Position numbers and translations under genes: made by a program. Under the pieces are notes generated by a model. It ran no database searches. It was given only the letters and a program-made list of their open reading frames with translations, and was not told the origin of the DNA. Below are positions 1 through 9,809 of a stretch of DNA of 64,000 nucleotides, piece by piece (the first letter of the stretch is position 1; each line of letters begins with the position of its first letter). This DNA comes from Solanum dulcamara (lineage: Eukaryota; Streptophyta; Magnoliopsida; Solanales; Solanaceae): contig NC_077237.1 in assembly GCF_947179165.1 (NCBI RefSeq), forward strand, positions 62,913,523 to 62,977,522, read 5' to 3'.

Positions 1-578
1 ATGGTCTTAAATGTCGGTTATGGTTAATTTCCCACAAAATGAATGTTTTAAAGGATATATATATGATTTATTATGCATACATTAAATTATGTTCCATATT
101 ACATAAACTTTTAATGTTTCCTCAATGTTCATGCATCCTTACATACTTAGTACATTCAAAGTACTAACGCATACTCTTTTGCCTACATGATATCACCATG
201 TAGGGATCAATGCTCCTCCTCGTTCTCCTCCACGTGGCTAGTTGATATTCCATTGAAGACTACTTTTGGTGAGTTCCCATGTTCCGGGAACAATACTCCT
301 TTATCTTTCTAGCTTATGATATGTTAAGATATTTTACTATGGCATTTCTTCTATTATGATTGAGGGTGAGCTAGGGACTTGTCTTAGCCCTGTTAAATCT
401 AATAGTTAGAGGTATTATTGGACATATATAAGTTGAAGATTTACTATTATGATTTCCGCTTGTTTATTTATCATCATTACCTATGAAAGGCTAAAAGAAT
501 GCTAAGAGGCTTGATTGAGGTAGTTTCGGGTTCCTCATTCGCCATGTCACATCTAGGCCCTAGGCTTGGGTCATGACA
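1..578 (+). repeat. R1: 3' part of a gypsy-type LTR, cut by the window edge
   Basis: The segment matches, in opposite orientation, the LTR ends of R9 (43082-43600 and 50347-50860). Shared stretches include the block from a repeated AAAGTACTAACGCATAC and the block around TGTCTTAGCCC. It ends at 578 in the usual GGGTCATGACA terminus. What follows is not a primer binding site, so this is a 3' LTR or a solo LTR on the plus strand. The rest lies outside the window, so no target duplication can be checked. Confidence 0.8.
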
Positions 579-1167
579 CCAACATCATGATTTAAGCTTA
601 ATTTACTATAAAATTATTTTAACTTAACCACTGACTAAAATCGTAACCCATTAAAGAAGAGCTCTTATATAGAGTCATTGTCACTTTGTATTCTAACAAT
701 CTATATTAGTTATTATTTAACACTTAACTACTTAGCCCATCATGGGACTAAGTTATACAATAAATAATTAAAAGAAAGAAAGTAAATACCTGGAAAGCCC
801 ACCAGTATCTTGGGGTTGTACTTCAAACTTCAATCATTATTTATTATACAACTATTACAAACTTATATTGTTACAAACTTAGAGAGAGAGAGAGAGTCGA
901 GGGTAGAGAGAGAAAGGGAAAGGGGGTTCTGAAAAATTAAGGAATGAAATACATTCATTCCTTTTATGAACAAAAAGGATGAACAGTAAAATCTAAAAAG
1001 TCAAAAAGGCTACAGTGCCAAATAGTGTTGTACAGTGCCAAATAGTAAAAAGTGTACAGTAATGTTCCATTTTTCAATGTTGGAACAGTAAAATTACTGT
1101 TGACACAATAAAATCCACTATGCTGATGTCTAAATCTGTCGGTTGTCGCTTTCCAACTGTGACTTCT
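579..1167. other. Non-coding stretch between LTR R1 and the EPRV gene
   Basis: No coding sequence is seen. The stretch holds a purine-rich (AG)n tract at about 879-925 and a perfect hairpin at 939-963 (10-base arms, 5-base loop). A cluster of ACAGT-containing repeats lies at about 981-1110. It may be the 3' flank of the neighbouring minus-strand pararetrovirus, whose last open frame stops at 1168, but I could not match it to another copy in the window. Confidence 0.5.
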
Positions 1168-2398
1168 TTAAATCTTCTTTTTATTTTTATACTGCAAAAT
1201 TTCTTCTTCAGCCTTCTTTATTATTTTTGAAATCTCATTTGAGGCTATGATGTGGTCACTCTGGGAGTCTTCTAAAAGATTATTATTTCCAAAATTGTCT
1301 GGTATGGAATCATCATCATCAGTACCAAATTGGGACTATATATCTCTTTTAACTTGTTCCATGTAGGCAGCAACAAGTTCTTCTTGAGATAATAATCCTC
1401 CCTTTTTGATCTGTAATTTATGAGTAACCTTTGCAAAATGGCTTTCCTCTGCTAGAACTTGAATCTTTTCTTTTTCTCCATACTTAGCAATAGCGGAGCT
1501 AATGTTATCTAATAAATCTTGGCCCCCTCATCTGCCATTCTTATCTTTTTGGACTAACTTAGACCAAAATATTTTATGAAAATTTCTACAAAGACAAGGC
1601 ATGCTGTCCGAATCTAAAGTTACCTCGATGGTCCATTTAAAAATCCATGAAATTGAAAATTTGAGGAAAATGTTTAGTAAAGGTGTCCCTGGAAATAATC
1701 TGTCCTCTTTGTCTAGTTCAGAAAATTTTTGGGGTTGACTCTACCCAAAGAGAGTAGAGATCTAGGAACTATGGTGGTAGAATTTTGGTGGAGGGTCCGA
1801 AAAAAGACCACCCTTTAATAAATCAGGTTGGAATAGTTGTGCTTTGGAAAACTTGGGCACAAATCTTGATGAACCACGAATGTTTGTGGTCATCATTTTC
1901 ATAATATAAAGTTTTGAAAAAGGCTTCAACATAATCCCAGTAATTAAAATTTACAGAAGTTTTTGTCACTGGGTGGACATATTGAAACGTGCTTAGTCCC
2001 TATTCTTCTGGCAAAATCAGCCTTTTGATAATCATTTTTGAATAAGTAGAATATAATTTATTTGGACCTCCCGTATTGTTGTGTGTAATATCAACAGACT
2101 CAGTAGAAGTTAATATCATCTCAAAACGTAATCTGTTTTTATATGTCTGCATTGGAAATAATGCATTATTTAAATACCTTTTCATCACAATCCAAGGGTT
2201 GTGCTTCCATTGAAAATCTTTTGGATCCACATATAAAATCAATTCTTTTTTAGAATTTGTCTCAAAAATCTCTTTGTCAGACTTGCCAATAACAGAGGCA
2301 AACGAATCTTCTTCAGTTTGATCCTCAACAGAGGTGGGTTGAATGGTAATATTATTACCCCTAGTAGTTCCAGCATTGCTGGCATTGATAAAATTCAA
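1168..2398 (-). pseudogene. Endogenous pararetrovirus ORF4-like gene (possible transactivator/inclusion-body type), broken
   Basis: The frame opens with an ATG at 2398 and runs 132 codons to a stop at 2000, with a central DPKDFQWKHNPW motif. Homologous-looking coding text continues in other frames down to a stop at 1168. It includes a WIFKWTIEV stretch near 1630 and an acidic, lysine-ended tail at 1168-1320. It lies directly downstream of the RT/RNase H block on the same strand, where caulimovirids such as solendoviruses carry ORF4. The product in that group is a translational transactivator/inclusion-body protein; that role is inferred from position and a loose resemblance. Frameshifts and stops make it non-functional. 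It could instead be another downstream ORF of the same virus group. Confidence 0.5.
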
Positions 2399-2639
2399 AT
2401 AGTTCTGGTAATCTAGGTAAGAAGGTTGAATACTGACATTGCCAACTCTTGAAGACGACGCTCCTGGAGAAATTGCTCTTGAAAGTAATCTGTTTGGGCT
2501 AGGAATCTGCCCAGTGATTGAAATTTGTTATTATATTGCGGATGGGCTCTTCCTCTATGAGAGGACCCGGATCAGTCGGAATGCATCCTGTACATTTAAA
2601 TAGTTAGTTTAAATATTCCCTGGTCAAAAAATCAGGAAG

Positions 2640-3055
2640 GCTGTTTTCAATCCCTTTTTTGTATTCAATATCAAAATCAAAAGGGACTAATAGTGCTTGC
2701 CACCTTGCAAATATTTGTTTAGACACATTATGTTTCAATCTTTATGGAACATAAATTTAGCAGCCTGACAATCAGTTTTAATTAAAAACTTTTGGTTATA
2801 TAAATCAGTTTAAAATTTTATAACACATTTAACAATGGCTAAAATTTCTTTTGCAATAGTAGCATAATTTTTCTGACTAGTATTCCATTTTCCAGAATAA
2901 AGTTGAATAGTAAAATCTTTTTTATAAATAGGAGAATACTGGGTTAAAATACCTCTATAACCAATATCAGATTCATCTGTTTCAACAGTCGTTTTCCAAC
3001 TACGATTAGCAAGAGTTAAACAAGGCAATCCCTTTACTTTTAATTTAATATTTTT
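2640..3055 (-). pseudogene. EPRV RNase H domain, broken
   Basis: This continues the minus-strand RT. A 72-codon frame (3028-2810) carries the RNase H start with ETDESDIGYRGIL (the first Asp region of caulimovirid RNase H), then the typical SGKWNTSQKNYATIAKEILAIV stretch, in which a Glu is conserved. After a frameshift the sequence near 2640-2720 still reads as the conserved ARWQ...FDFDIEYKKGI-type end of this domain. In the virus this domain removes RNA from RNA-DNA hybrids during reverse transcription in the cytoplasm. At least two breaks are visible, so no product is expected. Confidence 0.75.
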
Positions 3056-4150
3056 TTAAGCAGTAGTATGTAAATCACTCCAAACTTTGGGATCCTTTTT
3101 TAATCTATCATACAAAATAGCAGTATCTGTAGCTAAATCTTTTACAAATGGAGAAATGTAATTTAAATTGCCTAAAAACCTCTGCAATTGAGTTTTGTCA
3201 GTTAAAATATTAGGAAATTTAGAAGCAAATTCAATACTTCTGTTTATAGGACTAATTTTACCTTTTTCAATATTATGTCCTAAAAATCTGATATTTGTTT
3301 GAAAAATAGACATTTTTGGTTTAGAAATTACTAACCCATTTTGAATTACAATCTTTTGAAATAATTCAAGATGTCTAAAATGTGATTCAATGTTTTTAGA
3401 GAATACTAGGATATCATCAATATAAACAATAATAAAATTGGTAAACAGTATAAAAATGTTATTCATTATTTTTTGAAATTCTGATGGAGCATTTTTAAAC
3501 CAAATGGCATAACATTCCATTCAAATTGACCCATGGGGACATTAAAAGTAGTCTTATACTTATCTGATTCATCAATCTGAATTTGCCAGTAACCAGACTT
3601 TAAATCAAATTTAGAGAAAATAATAGCATCATGCAGTCTGTCTAATAAATCTTTTTTATTAGGAATAGGATTCCTAATCTATTTTAAGACTTTGTTAAGA
3701 GGTTTATAATTAATGACTAATCTAGGACACCTCTTTCCTGTTCAGCATGTTTATTAACTTAAAAAGTAGTACATGACCAAACAGAACTAGAATGTCTGAT
3801 TAAATTCTTTTTTAATAAACTATTAATCTCAGTTTTGCACAATTCTAAGTAATCCGAATTCATTTGACAAGGTCTTGCCTTTGTCGAAATATTAAGTTTA
3901 TCAAAAGAATCTTCATATGGCAAAGTAACAACATGTTTTTTCCTATTCCAAAATTCACAGGGATGATCATCACAGATATTGAGAATAAACTGATTTTTTA
4001 ATAAATCTATTTCTCCTTATAATTTAGGATTTTTCAAAATAATATCTATTTCCATTAGAGAGATTTCTTGTTTAATAAAATCTATCTGTTGGTTTTTTTA
4101 AAACTAATTTGTCAACAATCTGATTTATTGATTTAGTAAATGGTCTAGTA
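3056..4150 (-). pseudogene. EPRV reverse transcriptase domain (copy 1), broken
   Basis: A 154-codon frame (3520-3056) contains the polymerase motif YIDDILVFS and the following connection segment (FLGH, then LQRFLGNLNYI). The upstream part, in a different frame at 3530-3650, reads as the caulimovirid motif in which a WQIQIDESDK-like segment precedes PMGQFEW. In-frame stops and frameshifts separate these parts. The family is Caulimoviridae rather than gypsy: the sequence has YIDD, an N-terminal aspartic protease just upstream, and no integrase. It is nearly duplicated at 5035-5690 on the same strand. Confidence 0.85.
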
Positions 4151-4990
4151 ATAAAATCTAGTTGAAAATCCTTATTTTTATAAGTACCAATTAATTTACT
4201 ATTATCCCATCATTTTAAAGGAAAAATAACATTCATAAAAGGCACACCTAAAATAATATGGCAAGAAATATCTTCAACAATCATCAAACTTTGAGGCAAA
4301 CAAACACCATTGTTACATAAAAATGCTTCAGGCAGTTTATATTTCAATTTCATTTTACTACCATTAGCAGATCTTAAACACTGAGTAGTTTTATGAAAAT
4401 ATCTAGAAGAAATAATTCCTTCTTGCACACAATTAACATCAGCACCACTATCAAATAAAGCAACAAATTCTTTTCTAAAATTATAATCTATCTGAAGAGT
4501 AATATTAGTATAAATTTTTAGTGAAGTGATAATACTGAGTTTTTGTAAAACTTCACTGTTATCATTAAATCGAATATTTGTAAAAAAGTTTTCATCCTGA
4601 TTTTCCAAATTGGTTTCTATCAAAATTTCTTTATTTTTTGCATCAGATTTATTAGTCTGTAAAAGTAAATCAAAAGTTCTTGCATCTTCTAAGCTGGAAA
4701 TTCTTTTGTCATAACTCTTGTTTTTATTTTTAACTGAATAATTTCCTCTTTTAAAATACTAATTTTTTGTTGTAAATCAGAAGTAGTAATTTCTTTCATA
4801 ATAAAATTTCTTTTATTTAAAATATGTTTTAAATCAGACATCGAATAATATGCAGGTTGTCTAATAATATTAACATATTTTTCTTCTGCCTTATTACTAC
4901 TAGAACCTTCTTAAAAAACAGTATCAAAAATCTTATTTCTCAAATTCTTATCTTTAACAGTTTTTAAAATATCAAATATTTTATCATCAT
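4151..4990 (-). pseudogene. EPRV aspartic protease region of the polyprotein, broken
   Basis: A 137-codon frame (4623-4210) holds the retroviral-type aspartic protease motif ALFDSGADVNCV and, about 70 codons later, the hydrophobic IILGVPF segment that closes this fold. Upstream (4624-4990) the minus strand still reads as lysine-rich, possibly coiled-coil coding text with stops, which would be the region between coat protein and protease. In the virus the protease cuts the polyprotein. The order protease then RT then RNase H along the minus strand is the normal viral order. Coat and movement domains are missing here. Confidence 0.75.
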
Positions 4991-5034
4991 CAATAACAGA
5001 AATAGTTAGATCTTGAAAATTCCTCCATAAACTA

Positions 5035-5700
5035 TATCAGATGCATATGTTTCAACAGTCTTTTTCCAATTAGGATTAGCAAGAGTTAAACAGAGAAGTT
5101 CCTTCACTTTTAACTTAATATTTTTATAGCAGTTGTATGTAAATCACTCCAAGCTTTGGGATTCTTTTTTAATCTATCATACAAAATAGCAGTATCTGTA
5201 GCCAAATCTTTTACAAATGGAGATATATAATTTAAACTACCTAAAAATCTCTGTAGTTGAGTTTTATTAGTTAAAATATTAGGAAATTTAGAAGCAAATT
5301 CAATACTTCTATTTATAGGACTAATTTTACCTTTTTCAATATTATATCCTAAAAATCTAACATTTGTTTGAAAAATAGATATTTTTGGTTTAGAAATGAC
5401 TAACCCATTTTGAATTACAATTTTTTAAAATAATTCAAGATGTCTAAAATGTGATTCAATATTTTTAGAGAATACCAGGATATCATCGATATAAACAATA
5501 ATAAAATTGGTAAATGGTATGAAAATATTATTCATTATCTTCTGAAATTCCGAAGGAGCATTTTTCAAACCAAATGGCATAACATTTCATTCAAATTGAC
5601 CCATGGGGACATTAAAAGCAGTTTTATACTTATCTAATTTAGCAATCTTAATTTGCCAATATCCAGACTTTAATAATAATAATAAGAAGAAGATGAAGAA
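5035..5700 (-). pseudogene. EPRV reverse transcriptase, second partial copy
   Basis: About 650 bases repeat the sequence of 3000-3640 in the same orientation with scattered differences. It includes the YIDD region (about 5460-5500), the GHNIEKGKI-like connection and the start of RNase H. At about 5035 it is joined directly to the pre-protease text of copy 1. The result is RT fragment, then protease, then RT along the minus strand: a partial head-to-tail duplication rather than one gene. At its 5' end (5670 and beyond) it breaks into a trinucleotide repeat and then LTR R2. Confidence 0.8.
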
Positions 5701-5711
5701 GAAGAAGAAGC
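5670..5711. repeat. Trinucleotide repeat (TAA)n(GAA)n at a junction
   Basis: Runs of TAA and then GAA units, with one GAT interruption, lie exactly between the end of the EPRV RT homology and the start of LTR-like sequence R2. They may be repair filler or a microsatellite that grew at the junction. Confidence 0.9.
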
Positions 5712-7340
5712 AATGCTTAGTCAGTTGGGAGTTTCTCTAACCGACAACCATCACTTATGAGCTAGTGATGATACAACAAAGCGATGTCGTTACTACATCA
5801 ATCTAATACCTTGTTAGAGTTAAGGACATCACCATCTTGGATCCAATTATCGAAGTCCTCTTTTTGGGACTTAAGAGGTATAGCCTCCATCCTACGCTGG
5901 ATACATAGTTCTGGGGTTTGAGTCAATTAAACTCTTACCCAACTCGGTGCTCAATAGTACTCCCAAAGTATGTGCTCATATTAAAATCATCATCCAGTCT
6001 TATTGGAAAAACATCAAACTCTGCTTATTACCTCTTCATCAATCATTACACTTCAAAACATTATTTACATCTCATCAAAACATCTTGCTCAAAACTTCAT
6101 TTATTCAAATTCATTTAAGATCAATTCTTTTGCTCTTTTAAAACTCGATAAAATACATATATAATATTAATTCAAATCACTATTTTTGTCAATAAATATT
6201 AAAAACCAACATCTTTACTCAAAACACGTGTAAAAATATTCATGATAATCAATCAATTAGGGTTCATGGTAAAGTAGCCATGAACAATAATTCTAATAAT
6301 ATGAGAGATAAAAAAATAATAATAATCTCAATGCATAAATATATCTAACTCAATAGAAGAAGAATTAATTCATTTAGAATTCAAGATTTGGGTAAAGCTC
6401 AACTATAATTTAATTATGATGAATTTAAATATTGAGCGAATGAACGAACTCAATCCAATGTTATGAATAGCCTTACATACCTAGAATTTGAAGCTTTACT
6501 CCGAATTGAAGAACTCAATGACCACTCTTGAACCTCTAGCCTTTTCTCCTTGCCGGAGCATTTTGTGTACTACCCGAAGTATAAGAATCACTATAATAGT
6601 ATTTATACATCATTAAAAATTAAAACTATATTTGAGAATGAGTAAAGAAGTATATAGAGAGAAGAGTTGCTTGAAAAAACTTGATGAATAAAATAAGAAA
6701 ATAAGGTGGGTATTTATAGGTGTGGAGGAGGGACCTAACAATAAATAAAAATAATTACAAAGGATGATCTTAAAAATTTAATAGAGGATTGTGATCTCAT
6801 GGATGATGTCAAATAGAGGAGGACTATTGATGTTATGGGTGGTGTCAAATGGATCTAAATCCTATCCATCCCCGGACGAAAGTAACCTAAGTTTGAAGCA
6901 GGACGTTAAGGCCTTTCCATGGTTGGTGAGATGAACCTTCTTTTAACGGAATATCTTTTTTCGGAGCTGCATTTGAACAAGATAATTCTTAATTAGGATT
7001 TGGTGTCTCATATGAATTGTAGATCTAGATGTATATTTTCATATCGTTTAAGAATCAACTGATTTGTCACAATCTACCGTGAGATATGATTTTTCTTCTA
7101 CAAACACTCCATTTCATCACAACACTATATCTTGCAAAATTTAATTTATTTGACCTATGTATCCTCTAAATCTTAAGATATGATCTTCATGAAAGTTGTA
7201 GGTAATGTTGTTGGGGTTATTCAAAAATTTGAATCACCTAATTTGGACTAATATTTGAAAAGTTATGCCCAAAATACAGAAGCAGTATTATTTTCATCGA
7301 GAATTGAAACACCACATACAACGTTTTAGGGGGTGTTACA
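5712..7340 (-). repeat. R2: gypsy LTR, 5' part, truncated
   Basis: The right edge (…GGGGGTGTTACA) is the reverse complement of an LTR start TGTAACACCCCC. The stretch 6470-7340 aligns throughout with the start of the R9 LTR (44580-45396), including the TTTCTCCTYGCCGGA block and the TATA region. The left edge lacks the expected TGTCATGACCC terminus and ends in a trinucleotide repeat, so the 3' part of the LTR is lost. It interrupts the gag start of R3 at 7341. Confidence 0.8.
6711..6719 (-). promoter_or_regulatory. TATA box of LTR R2
   Basis: CTATAAATA on the minus strand, inside the sequence that is also conserved in the R9 LTRs (44821-44829 and 52086-52094). It is placed as a pol II retrotransposon promoter would be, upstream of a pyrimidine-rich leader. 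Confidence 0.5.
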
Positions 7341-7472
7341 CCTACCTCGACCTATTCTGTGAGCTCCACCCCTTCCCCTAGCTAAGGAAGTGGGATGCCT
7401 AGTTGAGGTAATATTAGGTGCCTGAGGATCACCTATGATAGCTCTGTCATTAGATAATCGAGTTCGAGCCAT
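7341..7472 (-). pseudogene. R3 gag, first 44 codons, cut by LTR R2
   Basis: The minus strand opens with ATG at 7472 and reads MARTRLSND, ending in an Arg/Gly-rich GRGR run. This is the same style of Gag start as R5 (MARTRTTARDRG, ATG at 19786). It lies about 200 bases downstream of a tRNA-Met primer site and LTR, as expected for gag. The frame stays open for 44 codons and then stops dead at the terminus of LTR R2, which shows that R2 inserted into this gene. Confidence 0.7.
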
Positions 7473-7669
7473 CTAGTTAACAAAGAAAATGATGTTAGAT
7501 TCATCTCATTGTCTTAAAGGTCACACACGCAAGTAGGAATAAGAAAGAAACACAAGACACATCCTATCACGTCTTAGCAGAATCACGATTATAGAAATGT
7601 CCGGGAACATAACCATAATTGAGATTCTACTACTAACGTATGCTCGATTAGTCACAAAAAATTCCCAGG

Positions 7670-7681
7670 GCTCTGATACCA
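7670..7681 (-). other. R3 primer binding site (initiator tRNA-Met)
   Basis: The minus strand reads TGGTATCAGAGC, complementary to the 3' end of plant initiator tRNA-Met. It lies four bases inside the LTR edge at 7686 and primes minus-strand DNA synthesis in gypsy elements. Confidence 0.85.
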
Positions 7682-7685
7682 ACTT

Positions 7686-9696
7686 TGTCATTACCCAATT
7701 TAGGATCATGACCGGCGCTAAGGGAAAGAATCCCAAAGCAAGCCTTACCAAAAATTCTACAGAAAATCAAGCAGAGTTTCCTCTATTTTTGGGCCTATCC
7801 TAAATTTTTTATGTCTCAGAAATCAACCACAACTAACAATAACACTAAAATAAGCCACCATATCCATCAATAAACCAACTGCTACTAAGTAATACCAATT
7901 CATCTCCAAATACGAAAAATAATTTTTACACTAGTGACATGACTTTAATACGAATGGATAATCATAACTCTACTGGGGAAACGATAAATGGAGCGACTCT
8001 AAAAGTTTTTTTAAAAAAATAAAAGGAACCAAAACGACCCAATAACTTGTTGCCACGCGAAGCAATGTGGGGCTCACCAGATACTATCAAATCACGCTCT
8101 CTAGTTGATGGAATCCTCGCCATTGCCAGCTGAGTTCTTTGTAAAAACATTTAGCGGGGGGTGAGAAGCTAGCTCAGTGAGTAATAAAACATAATCAGAA
8201 CCGTTTTAATAAGGAACAAGTCAAAAAACATTTTAGTACGATAATCAAAATCATGTAATAAATGCCTTTTTAGAGCAAAATGATGACAATACTCAAATCT
8301 TATTTGCCTCATGTGAGCAAAATTAATGTAAACATATAGTAATAAATTCAATAAATACTTTCATATCAAATCTTATATTTGGGAGGTTTTCGAGAATGAA
8401 TCATGTAATCGGTGTGACCCCTCATAAAAGACTCAAATATTCATATCAAAAGATCCCTTCTCGAGGGATATCGGTAACAATATGCTAGTTCTACCTTTCC
8501 AATAGCGAGGGTATATCGGTAATCTATAAATATAAGGTACACCAGGTATAATGAACCCGCCAGTAGATACGGGATCCATCAAGGTCTACTCTCACTTATA
8601 CTTTTCTTTTTAACTAGTAGAAGCATTTTTCAAATATTACAAGACATTCAAATTCTTATCAAATTACATTATATAAAATTTAAACCATAAAAGAAAAACA
8701 TATCAAGATACTTACTTTCAAGTAAATAACAAAGCTTTTCCGTAATGGTAATCATATTTCAATTAAAAATAAACAAATCATAAGTGAGAGCATCTCACAT
8801 AGCCGTTTCAATATCATATTAAGTAAAAGACTTGTCCCATATGCAAGTTCAAAACATTCGGTGACACATTCACTTCATAAACTTTGTATAAATCATGAGA
8901 GTTATATAAATGCAAATTGTGGTAAGATTACTACTCACAGTACTCGTGCCGAAATACCAAGATCATCACTCGAGTAGTCCGTATGAATTCTGTCGGTCAC
9001 ACTATAAACATATTCATAGAAATTTCATGTTAACTTATTTGTTAGGGCTATTTTATGCTAAATTTTTAATATCCAACCCCTTATGGACTTCCTATTTTCC
9101 CAACAATTTGATGCATCATATAAACCCAAAACATGAATAATTTAGTTGGAGCAATAAGCTATTGACTTCGTCTAATTTATCCTCCTTATTCATCTACTTC
9201 TATATCTGGAACTACACCTCATTGTCCAAACTTGTCTCTAGTAATTAAATTTTGACACCCAAAGTAAATTACCTATACTAAGAGTCTTGGCAAAGTTGTA
9301 GTAGAAGGAAAGAAACAAAGATTTACCTCAATCCGATAAGAAAATTTCTCATAAACTTCTTTCTCCTCCTATGCCCTTCACAGCTTCACCCTTCCGCTCC
9401 TTCATCTCTTCCTTGTTCCCTCACTGGAATAAGCACGCAGCAGTTTAGTTCCCTTTTTTTTTCCTATTGCTGCGTAGAATCTCTGCTTTTTTTAGAGGTG
9501 CAGGAATTAAGGAGTCTTTTGACCTATTTTCTCTTCTTTTTTTTCCTTTGGCAGATGGTCATGCACTTTGGGCTTTAGCCCTTTTGACCATGATGTCCTT
9601 TTTTTAATGACTTGGAAAGAAAAATATATAAATTATCTTTCATAGTCTAATTCATTTTTATTATTTAAAGGTCCTATATTTAATGTGGGTATTATA
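7686..9696 (-). repeat. R3: 5' LTR (about 2.0 kb)
   Basis: The left edge TGTCATTACCC next to the primer site marks the LTR 3' end. The right edge at 9696 (GGGTATTATA) is the reverse complement of a slightly mutated TGTAATACCC start. Immediately to the right, EPRV ORF2 sequence resumes (match to 27975-28055 reversed), so R3 inserted into EPRV. The partner 3' LTR is missing, lost with or behind R2. Short frames at 8169-8351 and 8910-9140 are chance ORFs within the LTR. Confidence 0.75.
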
Positions 9697-9809
9697 ATGT
9701 TCTAACGCTTTTATATAATTGATGTCTTCTTCACTCATGAAAGTGAGATTTGCTCTAGTCTTTTAATTATGTCCTTTAAGTCGCTTATTTCAGTATTTTT
9801 TTTCTACTT
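9697..9809 (-). pseudogene. EPRV ORF2 fragment, minus strand
   Basis: The sequence is the reverse complement of about 27930-28050 in the plus-strand EPRV copy, with scattered changes. It is bounded by LTR R3 on the left and solo LTR R4 on the right; R4 interrupts the same ORF. The product is a small, lysine-rich, coiled-coil-like protein of unknown role in this virus group. Confidence 0.75.
9805..9809. repeat. Target-site duplication TACTT of R4
   Basis: TACTT at 9805-9809 is repeated at 11815-11819, flanking solo LTR R4. The uninterrupted EPRV copy (about 27920-27935, other strand) has this site once. Confidence 0.9.

Noticed and set aside
7521..9140. ORFs of 60-76 codons at 7521, 7597, 7962, 8169 and 8910
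   Set aside because: They are inside the leader and LTR of R3, with no motif and no similarity to known domains.
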